From NCBI GenBank assembly GCA_002338655.1, contig DDIU01000017.1, positions 62,001 to 126,000 of the forward strand: a DNA stretch of 64,000 nt, read 5' to 3'. This document shows positions 9,923-17,880 of this stretch, piece after piece. Made by a program: the position numbers and the translations under genes. The stretch is from Flammeovirgaceae bacterium UBA1842 (GTDB lineage: Bacteria; Bacteroidota; Bacteroidia; Cytophagales; Cyclobacteriaceae). Every line of letters begins with the position of its first letter. Positions within the stretch are counted from its first letter, which is position 1. The notes under the pieces were generated by a model. It did no database searches. It was not told the origin of the DNA and saw only the letters and a list, made by a program, of their open reading frames with translations.

Positions 9923-10300
9923 TTACTTCAACTCTACTTCAGCTCCAGCTTCTTCAAGCTGCTTCTTCAAGCCTTCAGCTTCGTCTTTAGCAACACCTTC
10001 TTTGAGTGCTTTAGGGGCTCCGTCCACTAATTCCTTAGCTTCCTTAAGTCCAAGACCTGTCAATTCTTTTACCAATTTAACAACTGCTAGTTTTGCACCA
10101 CCAGCTGATTTAAGGATAACATCGAAGTCAGTTTTTTCTGCTCCGGCATCTCCACCTTCAGCACCAGCGGGTGCAGCCATTGCTACTGCAGCAGCAGCAG
10201 GCTCAATACCATGAGTTTCTTTCAAATACTCTGCAAGTTCGCTTACTTCTTTAACTGTTAGTTCTACCAGTTGATCTCCAAGTGCTTTAACGTCTGCCAT
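9923..10300 (-). CDS. rplL: 50S ribosomal protein L7/L12
   Basis: 125 residues. The N-terminal dimerisation helix (LGDQLVELTVKEVSELAEYLKE), the Ala/Gly-rich flexible hinge (about residues 35-52, AAAAVAMAAPAGAEGG) and the C-terminal factor-binding domain (KLAVVKLVKELTGLGLKEAKELVD) are all present. L7/L12 forms the ribosomal stalk that recruits and stimulates translational GTPases such as EF-Tu and EF-G, both encoded in this cluster. It lies 48 bases after rplJ. Confidence 0.98.
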   Translation of the reverse strand: MADVKALGDQLVELTVKEVSELAEYLKETHGIEPAAAAVAMAAPAGAEGGDAGAEKTDFDVILKSAGGAKLAVVKLVKELTGLGLKEAKELVDGAPKALKEGVAKDEAEGLKKQLEEAGAEVELK

Positions 10301-10348
10301 TTTACTTTCTATTTTAATTATTCGTTTGTTTCTAAATTTTTTATTTTT

Positions 10349-10873
10349 TTATCTCTCAGATAATGCTTTTACCAAGCCTCCAATAGTGTTCTTTCCACTT
10401 AACAAAGCAGAAACAACGTTCTTGGCTGGAGACTGAAGTAATCCGATAACCTCACCGATAAGTTCATTTTTAGATTTGAGCTCACTCAACATCTTCAAAT
10501 TCTCTTCACCGATAAAAAAGTCGCTATCAATATAAGCCGCCTTTAACAGTGGCTTAGTCATTGACTGCTTCTTTCTGTATTCAGTAATCACTTTTGCTGG
10601 AGCATTGGCGGCTTCTTCAGAAAATATTATTCCTGAAAAACCCTTTAATTGATTATCAATTAATGAATGATCCGTATTCAATTCATCCATAGCTTTCTTT
10701 ATCAATGTGTTTTTAAACACACGATACTCAACACCTTTAGAAAAACAAAGTCTTCTAAAATTGTTAACTTCAGCTACTGAAAGTCCTGATGCATCAGTGA
10801 TATAATAATGCGCATTCTTAGAGAACTTATCCTTGAGTTCTTCAATGATTGTTGCTTTTTCTTGACGTGTCAT
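10349..10873 (-). CDS. rplJ: 50S ribosomal protein L10
   Basis: 174 residues. The N-terminal rRNA-binding domain (MTRQEKATIIEELKDKF... YRVFKNTLIKKAM) and the C-terminal helix that binds L7/L12 dimers are present. L10 anchors the stalk and in other bacteria the L10-L12 complex represses translation of its own mRNA. The start overlaps the rplA stop by one base (TAATG), so the two are translationally coupled. Confidence 0.97.
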   Translation of the reverse strand: MTRQEKATIIEELKDKFSKNAHYYITDASGLSVAEVNNFRRLCFSKGVEYRVFKNTLIKKAMDELNTDHSLIDNQLKGFSGIIFSEEAANAPAKVITEYRKKQSMTKPLLKAAYIDSDFFIGEENLKMLSELKSKNELIGEVIGLLQSPAKNVVSALLSGKNTIGGLVKALSER

Positions 10874-11574
10874 TATTGTAATCCTGAAATTGTACTTTTA
10901 TCTATTGTAATTGAAGGGCTCATAGTAGAAGAGATATTAATACTCTTAAAATATGTACCTTTCGCGGAAGCCGGCTTCATTTTTGAAACCGTATGTAACA
11001 TTTCTCTTACGTTGTCTCTGATTTTCTCAGGAGTAAATGATACCTTACCAACACTTACGTGGATAATACCAAATTTATCTACTTTGAAATCAATTTTACC
11101 TGCCTTAATATCTGTCACAGCTTTAGCTACGTCCAATGTAACTGTACCTGATTTAGGGTTTGGCATCAAGCCTCTGGGTCCTAATACTTTTCCCAATCGA
11201 CCCACTTTAGCCATTACGGTAGGCATTGTGATAATTACATCGATGTCAGTCCATCCACCCTCTATCTTAGTGATGAATTCGTCTAAACCAACATAATCAG
11301 CACCAGCATCTTTGGCTTCTTGCTCCTTATCTGGAGTACAAAGTACTAATACCTTTAGATCCTTACCTGTACCATGAGGTAGTGTAACTATACCCCTTAT
11401 CATTTGGTCAGCTTTTTTAGGATCAACTCCAAGTCTTATATCAAGATCTATAGAAGCATCGAATTTTGTAAATGTAATCTCTTTCAAAAGTTTTGATGCA
11501 TCATCAAGAGAGTACTCCTTATTAGCTTCTACTTTACCAGCTACAGCCTTTTGATTTTTTGTCAACTTTCCCAT
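10873..11574 (-). CDS. rplA: 50S ribosomal protein L1
   Basis: 233 residues. Typical L1 features are the N-terminal MGKLTKNQK, the stretch KFDASIDLDIRLGVDPKKADQMIRG, the central GLMPNPKSGTVT and the C-terminal IRDNVREMLHTVSKMKPASAKGTY. L1 forms the mobile stalk at the E site and in other bacteria autoregulates the rplK-rplA mRNA. It follows rplK after 15 bases and overlaps rplJ by one. Confidence 0.98.
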   Translation of the reverse strand: MGKLTKNQKAVAGKVEANKEYSLDDASKLLKEITFTKFDASIDLDIRLGVDPKKADQMIRGIVTLPHGTGKDLKVLVLCTPDKEQEAKDAGADYVGLDEFITKIEGGWTDIDVIITMPTVMAKVGRLGKVLGPRGLMPNPKSGTVTLDVAKAVTDIKAGKIDFKVDKFGIIHVSVGKVSFTPEKIRDNVREMLHTVSKMKPASAKGTYFKSINISSTMSPSITIDKSTISGLQ

Positions 11575-11589
11575 TTTCTGTATCTATTA

Positions 11590-12030
11590 TTAATTCCAGG
11601 GACTCGTTCCAGTCACTTTTATGCCCATGCTTCTTGCCGTTCCCGCTACCATTTTCATAGCTGAGTTTACTTCAAAAGCATTCAAGTCGGCCATTTTTGT
11701 CTCTGCAATAGTTTTCACTTGATCCCAAGAGATGCTACCTACTTTATTTCTATTAGGCTCAGCAGAACCACTTTTCTTTTTAGCTGCCTCAAGAATCAAT
11801 ACAGGTGCAGGAGGTGTTTTAATTACAAAGTCAAAAGACTTATCCTTATAAATCGTAATTAAAACAGGAAGTACCTGTCCTTGCTTTTCTTGAGTTCTTG
11901 CATTAAATTGCTTGCAGAAGTCCATAATATTTAGACCTTTACTACCTAGAGCTGGTCCTACGGGAGGTGATGGGTTTGCTGCCCCACCTCTAATCTGCAA
12001 TTTCAAGTATCCACTAATTTCCTTAGCCAT
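11590..12030 (-). CDS. rplK: 50S ribosomal protein L11
   Basis: 146 residues. It has the L11 N-terminal proline-rich motif ANPSPPVGPALGSKGLNIMDFCKQFN and the C-terminal rRNA-binding domain ending VAGTARSMGIKVTG. L11 contributes to the GTPase-associated centre and, in other bacteria, to RelA activation on stalled ribosomes. It follows nusG after three bases, so it belongs to the same transcript. Confidence 0.98.
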   Translation of the reverse strand: MAKEISGYLKLQIRGGAANPSPPVGPALGSKGLNIMDFCKQFNARTQEKQGQVLPVLITIYKDKSFDFVIKTPPAPVLILEAAKKKSGSAEPNRNKVGSISWDQVKTIAETKMADLNAFEVNSAMKMVAGTARSMGIKVTGTSPWN

Positions 12031-12033
12031 TTC

Positions 12034-12588
12034 TTAATCTAATTTTTCTACTTGCATATAATTCAATTCAACAGGAGTATTCCTGCCAAATATTTTCACC
12101 ATTACGTTGAGCTTCTTACGCTCTTCAAAAACTTCTTCTACAGTACCGGTAAATCCTGAGAATGGTCCGTCCATTACTTTTACAGATTCGCCTACTATAT
12201 AAGGTGTTTCCAGTTTTTCTTCGAATTCATCGGTTTCATCAACTTTTCCTAAAATCCGGTTGATTTCCGACTGTCTCAATGCCACAGGTTCTTTTGTTCC
12301 AGTGCCATTATTACCAAGAAACCCTATCACACCTGGTATACTTGTTACTGCATGGTGTGCCTCTCCATGTGAAAGGTCGGCAGATACGATAACATATCCA
12401 GGAAAGAAATTTCTTTCCCTTACCCTTTTTTTGCCATTCCTCATTTCATACACCTTCTCTGAAGGGATCAAAATCTGAGGAACATATTCCATCAAGCCTT
12501 CTCTTTCAATTTCGGTTTCAAGATAAGCTTTGATTTTTTTCTCTTGTCCACTTACTACCCGAACTACGTACCAATTTAATTCACTCAT
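12034..12588 (-). CDS. nusG: Transcription termination/antitermination protein NusG
   Basis: 184 residues counted from ATG at 12588; a GTG one codon upstream is also open. The NGN domain begins ELNWYVVRVVSGQEKKIKAYLE and includes FFPGYVIVSADL. The C-terminal KOW domain contains GESVKVMDGPFSGFTGTVEEV. NusG binds the RNA polymerase clamp and links it to Rho or to ribosomal S10. The secE-nusG-rplK order is the classical one. Confidence 0.97.
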   Translation of the reverse strand: MSELNWYVVRVVSGQEKKIKAYLETEIEREGLMEYVPQILIPSEKVYEMRNGKKRVRERNFFPGYVIVSADLSHGEAHHAVTSIPGVIGFLGNNGTGTKEPVALRQSEINRILGKVDETDEFEEKLETPYIVGESVKVMDGPFSGFTGTVEEVFEERKKLNVMVKIFGRNTPVELNYMQVEKLD

Positions 12589-12606
12589 CACTTAGTATCG
12601 GTTATA

Positions 12607-12798
12607 TTAAAATGCACCATAAAACCAATCCATTCCTGTTTGAAAAACATAATCTATCAAACCAATCAATAGAGAAAAAATCAAAGAGGCAATTAGCACA
12701 AGGATAGAGCTATTTTGAAGCTCACTATACTTTGGCCAAGAGACTTTGTTTTTCATCTCATCATATGACTCAAGAATAAATGTCTTTAATTTATGCAT
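12607..12798 (-). CDS. secE: Preprotein translocase subunit SecE
   Basis: 63 residues, the short single-helix form of SecE. An amphipathic segment (FILESYDEMKNKVSWPKYSEL, with the conserved NKVSWP) precedes one membrane helix (about residues 29-53, SSILVLIASLIFSLLIGLIDYVF). SecE clamps the two halves of SecY. It lies between tRNA-Trp and nusG, as in most Bacteroidota. Confidence 0.95.
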   Translation of the reverse strand: MHKLKTFILESYDEMKNKVSWPKYSELQNSSILVLIASLIFSLLIGLIDYVFQTGMDWFYGAF

Positions 12799-12821
12799 TG
12801 AAACTGTATTTTATAATTTAG

Positions 12822-12894
12822 CACGGGTGGAGAGACTCGAACTCCCAACCAACGGTTTTGGAGACCGCTACTCTACCAATTGAGCTACACCCGT
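12822..12894 (-). tRNA. tRNA-Trp (CCA)
   Basis: The 73-base cloverleaf runs ACGGGTG...CACCCGT plus G discriminator. The D arm is GCTCAATTGGTAGAGT, the anticodon loop CTCCAAA gives CCA, and the T arm has GTTCGAGTC. The CCA tail is not encoded. It sits between tuf and secE, downstream of the promoter at 12989-13020. Confidence 0.96.
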
Positions 12895-12988
12895 TTTTAT
12901 TTTATTACGAGTAAATTCTCCAACCCCACTTCCCAAATCCTGAACCCTATTCCCCGTAAACACTATCTCCCAAGTCCAAAATGGTTTG

Positions 12989-13020
12989 CAAAGGTAGTAT
13001 AAAGTTTTTAAGAAAACAAA
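12989..13020 (-). promoter_or_regulatory. Promoter for tRNA-Trp-secE-nusG-rplKAJL-rpoBC
   Basis: On the minus strand TTTG (13020-13017), 20 bases, TACCTTTG (12996-12989). Transcription would start near 12982, about 88 bases before tRNA-Trp. The -33 element overlaps the left edge of the tuf terminator hairpin, so the tuf unit and the ribosomal/RNA polymerase unit abut closely. Confidence 0.7.
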
Positions 13021-13050
13021 AGCGTTCCGAGATAATTTCGGAACGCTTTT
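13018..13050 (-). terminator. Rho-independent terminator after tuf
   Basis: AAAAGCGTTCCGA pairs with TCGGAACGCTTTT (13-bp perfect stem, 7-base loop) and is followed by T-rich sequence on the minus strand. It starts 15 bases after the tuf stop codon. Confidence 0.85.
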
Positions 13051-13065
13051 CTATGTTTAAAAATC

Positions 13066-14253
13066 TTAGTCTAAGATTTCAGTCACCTGACCAGATCCTA
13101 CAGTTCTACCACCTTCACGGATAGCAAAACGAAGACCTTTTTCCATGGCAACTTTGTTGATCAACTGCACCTCAATAGATACGTTGTCTCCAGGCATTAC
13201 CATTTCTACGCCAGCTGGCAAGAAAATCTCTCCAGTTACGTCAGTAGTTCTAAGGTAGAACTGAGGACGGTACTTGTTAAAGAATGGAGTGTGACGTCCA
13301 CCTTCTTCTTTTGAAAGAACATAAACCTCAGCTTTGAATTTCTGGTGAGGGGTTACAGAACCTGGCTTGCAGATTACCATTCCTCTTTTGATTTGATCTT
13401 TTTCGATACCTCTTAAAAGAAGACCTACGTTATCACCAGCTTCACCTCTGTCCAATATCTTTCTGAACATTTCAACACCAGTAATAGTAGACTTCAAGTT
13501 TTCAGCACCCATTCCAAGAATATCGATTGCGTCACCAGTATTGATCACACCTCTTTCTATTCTACCAGTTGCAACAGTACCTCTACCAGTGATAGAGAAA
13601 ACGTCTTCAACAGGCATCAAGAAATCCTTGTCGATCAATCTTTCAGGAATTGGAATGAAGTTATCAACTGCTTCCATTAATTCCTCAACTTTAGCTACCC
13701 ACTCAGGCTCACCGTTAAGTGCTCCTAAAGCAGATCCTTGTATTACAGGAATATCATCACCTGGGAAATCGTAATAAGAAAGCAATTCTCTTATTTCCAT
13801 TTCAACAAGCTCTAATAATTCAGGATCATCTACTAAGTCAACTTTGTTCATGAAAACAACCAAAGCTGGCACACCTACCTGACGAGACAAAAGTATATGC
13901 TCTCTTGTTTGAGGCATAGGTCCATCAGTAGCCGCCACAACGATGATAGCACCGTCCATTTGAGCTGCTCCAGTAACCATGTTCTTTACATAATCCGCGT
14001 GACCTGGACAGTCAACGTGCGCATAGTGCCTGTTAGCTGTTGCATATTCAATGTGTGATGTATTAATAGTAATACCTCTTTCTTTTTCCTCCGGAGCGTT
14101 ATCGATTGATGAGAAGTCTCTTGATGTAGCAAGACCTTTATCTGACAACACTTTAGAAATAGCCGCTGTCAAAGTGGTTTTACCGTGGTCAACGTGACCA
14201 ATTGTACCAATATTAACGTGGGGTTTTGAACGGTCGAAGTTTTCTTTAGCCAT
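13066..14253 (-). CDS. tuf: Elongation factor Tu
   Basis: 395 residues, full length. Start is MAKENFDRSKPHVNIGTIGHVDHGKTT with the P-loop GHVDHGKT (about residues 19-26); DCPGHADY and NKVD follow as G3 and G4. Domains 2 and 3 are complete to VGSGQVTEILD. EF-Tu delivers aminoacyl-tRNA to the ribosome. It is preceded on the same strand by three tRNA genes and is probably cotranscribed with them from the promoter at 14797-14827. Confidence 0.99.
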   Translation of the reverse strand: MAKENFDRSKPHVNIGTIGHVDHGKTTLTAAISKVLSDKGLATSRDFSSIDNAPEEKERGITINTSHIEYATANRHYAHVDCPGHADYVKNMVTGAAQMDGAIIVVAATDGPMPQTREHILLSRQVGVPALVVFMNKVDLVDDPELLELVEMEIRELLSYYDFPGDDIPVIQGSALGALNGEPEWVAKVEELMEAVDNFIPIPERLIDKDFLMPVEDVFSITGRGTVATGRIERGVINTGDAIDILGMGAENLKSTITGVEMFRKILDRGEAGDNVGLLLRGIEKDQIKRGMVICKPGSVTPHQKFKAEVYVLSKEEGGRHTPFFNKYRPQFYLRTTDVTGEIFLPAGVEMVMPGDNVSIEVQLINKVAMEKGLRFAIREGGRTVGSGQVTEILD

Positions 14254-14363
14254 ATTTGAAAATCCCTAGTTTAGTTTTAAAATTTATGTTTTTGTTATAC
14301 TTGTTTACAATAAAAATAATGGTTCAAATACCGTTTTTATCGGAACAAGAACCTTTAATAATG

Positions 14364-14435
14364 AGCCAAGAAGGGGATTTGAACCCCCGACCTCTTCCTT
14401 ACCAAGGAAGCACTCTACCCCTGAGCTATCTCGGC
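14364..14435 (-). tRNA. tRNA-Thr (GGT)
   Basis: A 72-base cloverleaf with acceptor GCCGAGA/TCTTGGC and U discriminator. The anticodon loop TTGGTAA gives GGT, and the T loop is TTCAAAT. It is the last tRNA before tuf. Confidence 0.95.
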
Positions 14436-14502
14436 TTGCTGATTCTTAGTCCTTCAGTAATGACATAAATCATATTCAGAACATCAAACCAAGAACTCAA
14501 AG

Positions 14503-14575
14503 AGCGGGAGACGAGGTTCGAACTCGCGACCTACAGCTTGGAAGGCTGTCGCTCTACCAGCTGAGCTACTCCCGC
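14503..14575 (-). tRNA. tRNA-Gly (TCC)
   Basis: A 73-base cloverleaf with acceptor GCGGGAG/CTCCCGC. The anticodon loop CTTCCAA gives TCC; T arm GAGTTCGAACCTC. Second gene of the Tyr-Gly-Thr-tuf transcript. Confidence 0.95.
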
Positions 14576-14640
14576 TTATTTTGGACTGCAAATTTACGGA
14601 TATTTTAACTAATCCAGAAATTAGTAATCAAAAATCAATG

Positions 14641-14723
14641 TGGGGAGAGCAGGATTCGAACCTGCGAAGGCATTCACCAACAGATTTACAGTCTGTCCTC
14701 GTTGGCCGCTTGAGTATCTCCCC
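14641..14723 (-). tRNA. tRNA-Tyr (GTA)
   Basis: An 83-base class II tRNA with a long variable arm. Acceptor GGGGAGA/TCTCCCC; the anticodon loop CTGTAAA gives GTA; T arm CAGGTTCGAATCCTG. First gene of the tRNA-tuf transcript. Confidence 0.95.
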
Positions 14724-14796
14724 GTTTTGTATTATTTTTTAAAGAACGCCCTATTCAAAATCTGACATTTCCAATGTGTCTTTTCGAAAGGAAGCG

Positions 14797-14827
14797 CAAA
14801 ATTATACGCTTTTTTATTTTAATCAAA
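14797..14827 (-). promoter_or_regulatory. Promoter for tRNA-Tyr-Gly-Thr-tuf
   Basis: On the minus strand TTTG (14827-14824), exactly 19 bases, TAATTTTG (14804-14797), matching the Bacteroidota -33/-7 consensus. The predicted start is near 14790, about 67 bases upstream of tRNA-Tyr. Confidence 0.75.
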
Positions 14828-14890
14828 CTTTTAAAAAAAAAAGTCAAGTTATTTTACATTGTATTTTAAAAAGGCTGTTAAAACTGTTGA

Positions 14891-15199
14891 TTACATGAAA
14901 ACGATCTCGGTAACAACGCCTTGACCATACTCTTTTTCAAAAATCAAGAGCAATTTATCCTTTGACATAGACAACTCCTTCTTTAAAGGGGCAGAACTTA
15001 GCTCAATAAACAAGACTTTATCCTTTATGAAAATCCGGTTTGTCCTGTTCGCAATGGTGTTTCCCATCAAAGTTCCCCATGAATCAATCAAACGTTTTTC
15101 GTTGAAACGCCCCTTAAGTTTATAATCATCCAAAAGATCATTAATAGCGTCCCCAACTGATGTGGTGGTGGATGTACGCTTAATTATTGGCTTTTTCAT
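14891..15199 (-). CDS. DUF721 (DciA-like) protein
   Basis: 102 residues. After a basic N-terminus it shows the DUF721 pattern: INDLLDDYKLKGRFNEKRLIDSWGTLMGNTIANRTNRIFIKDKVLFIELSSAPLKKEL. The family includes DciA, the replicative-helicase loader/operator used by bacteria that lack DnaC. It is encoded back to back with a 2TM gene and near recF, so a replication or repair link is plausible but inferred. A -7 element (TACTTTTG, 15215-15208) lies just upstream, which implies a very short leader. Confidence 0.8.
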   Translation of the reverse strand: MKKPIIKRTSTTTSVGDAINDLLDDYKLKGRFNEKRLIDSWGTLMGNTIANRTNRIFIKDKVLFIELSSAPLKKELSMSKDKLLLIFEKEYGQGVVTEIVFM

Positions 15200-15207
15200 A
15201 TTTAATT

Positions 15208-15215
15208 CAAAAGTA
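15208..15215 (-). promoter_or_regulatory. Possible -7 element for the DUF721 gene
   Basis: TACTTTTG on the minus strand matches TAnnTTTG. No TTTG is seen at the right distance upstream, so this is only a partial match. Confidence 0.35.
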
Positions 15216-15321
15216 GTTGTTTATATTTAAATACCCGTACCACAATGGTTACTTCTTATATTTACCCATTATCAATAGCATATATTAATATTTTAATTCA
15301 TTATTTGTAGTACGATTACCG

Positions 15322-15597
15322 ATGGATAACGAGATATACGAAAAGACCAAGCAATTATTAAGGCAGCTTAATCACTTCCTGCTGCATGTCATTGTCTATT
15401 TCTTCGTGAATATGTTTATAGTCGTTACTGCCTTCACTGATATTTCTAACCGCTGGTGGCTATTCTTTATTGTTATAGTATGGGCTTTCGCTCTTATCTA
15501 CCACTGCTTGCGTGTTTATGGTGTGGATATACTAAGTAGAAAGAATAAAAAAATGAATCTGCTTTGGAGCTTGGTTTTGAGGGCTGTCTCAGGGTAA
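15322..15597 (+). CDS. 2TM domain protein
   Basis: 91 residues. A short charged N-terminus (MDNEIYEKTKQLLRQLNHF) is followed by two hydrophobic helices (about residues 20-39 and 47-66) separated by ISNRWW, then a basic tail. This is the layout of the small 2TM-domain family of Bacteroidota, which also occurs fused to LytTR regulators. Function unknown; the inner membrane is the likely location. It is convergent with recF, with five bases between the stop codons. Confidence 0.75.
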   Translation: MDNEIYEKTKQLLRQLNHFLLHVIVYFFVNMFIVVTAFTDISNRWWLFFIVIVWAFALIYHCLRVYGVDILSRKNKKMNLLWSLVLRAVSG

Positions 15598-15602
15598 ATA
15601 CG

Positions 15603-16709
15603 TTAGGCCTCCTCCAACACTTTTCCATTGTTTATTGTGAAATATGTTGCATCTATATTGAATTCACCCATAATATCCCTAGTTCTCTCCTCCCGTGCAT
15701 CCGTAATAAAAACCTGTCCGAATGTATCTCCTAGTATCAGTTGCAATAATTTCTTGATTCGTTTAGTATCCAGTTTGTCGAAAATATCATCTAGTAACAA
15801 TATGGGAGTAATGTTCAGCTCGTTCAAAATCACATCAAAATGAGCCAATTTCAAAGCAATGGAAAAGGATTTTTGTTGACCCTGTGAACCATATTTTTTG
15901 AGTGGGTTATTATCTATTTTGAATTTAAAATCATCCCTATGAATGCCCATGGTCGTTCTTTCCATTGCTACGTCCTTTCTAGTAGCCTGTTCCAGTTCCA
16001 ATTTAAAGTCATTGGATTCCAATTGGGAATAATAATCAATCGATACATTCTCCAAGGGGTCACCTATGAAATTATATTTCCCCTGAAAAGATTTGTCAAA
16101 TGTTTCTAAAAACCGTTTTCGGATTTTATAAATTTTTTCACTCAATGTAACCAAAACATTATTATAGTTCTCCAGCAAATCTTTGTTGATAATTCCCGAC
16201 TTATTAAATTGTTTCAGGCTACTGTTCCGTTGTTTGAGATTGTTGTTATATTGAATTAAATACCCTAGGTAATTTGTGTCCAATTGGCATATAATCGCAT
16301 CAAAAAACTTTCTTCGGACTTCGCTCCCCTCCCGAATTATGTCGGTGTCGTACGGGGTTATTAAAACCACCGGAAACCTGCCTATGTGTTCAGAAAGTTT
16401 GCCATAGTCCTTTTTGTTCACCTTAAATGACTTTTTAGCACCTTCTTCAAAATAACAGACGGCTTCATTTATTCCTGATGGCAATTCAAAAGTCCCTTTG
16501 ATGCTGAAATACTTCTCACCAAACTTAATGTTTTGATTGTCCATTGGATTGTGGGCACTCTTTGTCATGGATAGATAATAAATAGCATCCAGGATATTTG
16601 TTTTGCCACTTCCATTCAACCCCACAAGGCAATTGATTTTACTAGAAAAAATCAACGACACATCTGTGTAGTTTTTAAAGTTAATCAAACTTAGATTTTC
16701 AATGTGCAT
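15603..16709 (-). CDS. recF: DNA replication and repair protein RecF
   Basis: 368 residues. SMC-like ATPase with Walker A GLNGSGKT (residues 30-37), signature SQGQQKS (274-281) and Walker B PILLLDDIFDKLD (302-314). RecF binds gapped DNA and helps RecR/RecO load RecA during gap repair. The length is normal. It is divergent from pdhA with 51 bases between the starts. No dnaN or gyrB is next to it, unlike the classical oriC arrangement. Confidence 0.96.
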   Translation of the reverse strand: MHIENLSLINFKNYTDVSLIFSSKINCLVGLNGSGKTNILDAIYYLSMTKSAHNPMDNQNIKFGEKYFSIKGTFELPSGINEAVCYFEEGAKKSFKVNKKDYGKLSEHIGRFPVVLITPYDTDIIREGSEVRRKFFDAIICQLDTNYLGYLIQYNNNLKQRNSSLKQFNKSGIINKDLLENYNNVLVTLSEKIYKIRKRFLETFDKSFQGKYNFIGDPLENVSIDYYSQLESNDFKLELEQATRKDVAMERTTMGIHRDDFKFKIDNNPLKKYGSQGQQKSFSIALKLAHFDVILNELNITPILLLDDIFDKLDTKRIKKLLQLILGDTFGQVFITDAREERTRDIMGEFNIDATYFTINNGKVLEEA

Positions 16710-16760
16710 TAACTTTTTTTACTTAATTTCGCAGTCCAAATTGTATTCAAAATTAACATT

Positions 16761-17792
16761 ATGGCAGGTACAACAAAAGGAAAGGTCAAATCAAAATCAA
16801 CAACCAGTAGTTTTTCTAAAGAAACATATCTTGAATGGTTTGAGAGCATGTTGTTGATGAGAAGGTTCGAAGAAAAGGCAGGTCAGCTTTATGGTCAGCA
16901 AAAAATCAAAGGTTTTTGCCATCTATACATTGGCCAGGAGGCCTGTGTAGCAGGTGCCGTATCGGCATTAAAAGAAGGTGATAAATATATAACGGCCTAT
17001 AGAGATCATGCACACCCTATAGCATTGGGAACAGATCCTAAGAAAATAATGGCCGAATTATTTGCCAAAGAGACAGGTATATCGAAGGGTAAAGGTGGCT
17101 CTATGCACATATTTGATAAAGAGCATAATTTTTTTGGGGGTCATGGAATAGTTGGTGGCCAGATACCTTTGGGTGCAGGGATGGCTTTTGCTGAAAAATA
17201 TAACAAAACTGATAACCTAAGTATATGTTATATGGGTGATGGAGCTGTGAGACAAGGTGCTTTTCATGAGGCCCTCAATCTTGCTATGCACTGGAAACTC
17301 CCAGTAATATTTGTCATAGAAAATAATGGTTATGCCATGGGTACTTCCGTTCAAAGGACTTCCAATGTAACTGATCTTTACTTATTGGGTTCATCTTACG
17401 CCATGCCTTCAGCACCAGTTGATGCCATGTCAGTAGAAGAAGTACATAAAGCCGTAGAAATAGCTGCCAAAAGAGCACGGGCAGGTGAAGGTCCAACATT
17501 ACTTGAGTTTAGAACTTATAGGTATAAAGGTCATTCCATGTCAGACCCAGCGAAATACAGGACAAAGGATGAGGTGGAAGAATACAAGCAAAGAGATCCA
17601 ATAGAGCAAGTACGTAGTGTTATTTTAAAGAAGAAGTACGCAACAGAAAAAGACTTTGAAAAAATAGAAGCGCGAATTAAGGAGCAAGTAGCCGAATGCG
17701 TAAAATTTGCAGAAGAATCTGCTTATCCAGATCCAAGTGAGGCATTCAAAGATGTATATGCACAGGAGGATTATCCTTATATAATGGATTAA
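16761..17792 (+). CDS. pdhA: Pyruvate dehydrogenase E1 component, alpha subunit
   Basis: 343 residues. A Lys/Ser/Thr-rich N-terminal tail leads into the E1-alpha fold (YLEWFESMLLMRRFEEKAGQLYGQ). The thiamine-diphosphate motif GDGAVRQGAFHEALN...ENNGYAMGT lies at about residues 160-194. The phosphorylation-loop region RYKGHSMSDPAKYRT is conserved. The enzyme decarboxylates pyruvate and transfers the acetyl group to lipoyl-E2. The E1-beta and E2 genes are not adjacent in this window. Confidence 0.95.
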   Translation: MAGTTKGKVKSKSTTSSFSKETYLEWFESMLLMRRFEEKAGQLYGQQKIKGFCHLYIGQEACVAGAVSALKEGDKYITAYRDHAHPIALGTDPKKIMAELFAKETGISKGKGGSMHIFDKEHNFFGGHGIVGGQIPLGAGMAFAEKYNKTDNLSICYMGDGAVRQGAFHEALNLAMHWKLPVIFVIENNGYAMGTSVQRTSNVTDLYLLGSSYAMPSAPVDAMSVEEVHKAVEIAAKRARAGEGPTLLEFRTYRYKGHSMSDPAKYRTKDEVEEYKQRDPIEQVRSVILKKKYATEKDFEKIEARIKEQVAECVKFAEESAYPDPSEAFKDVYAQEDYPYIMD

Positions 17793-17849
17793 TAAACAAT
17801 GGCTAAAGCAAAATAGAAGAAGTTCATTTCTTCTTTTCGCATTAATTGC

Positions 17850-17857
17850 TAGATTTG
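17850..17857 (+). promoter_or_regulatory. Possible -7 element before the TPR gene
   Basis: TAGATTTG matches TAnnTTTG, 23 bases before the ATG at 17881. No clear -33 TTTG is seen. Confidence 0.35.
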
Positions 17858-17880
17858 CAGCCTTAAATTTTTAATTAGAA

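Noticed and set aside
9822..10214. A 130-residue plus-strand frame opposite rplL
   Set aside because: It is antisense to a well-supported ribosomal gene and its low-complexity Ser/Ala content mirrors the rplL hinge.
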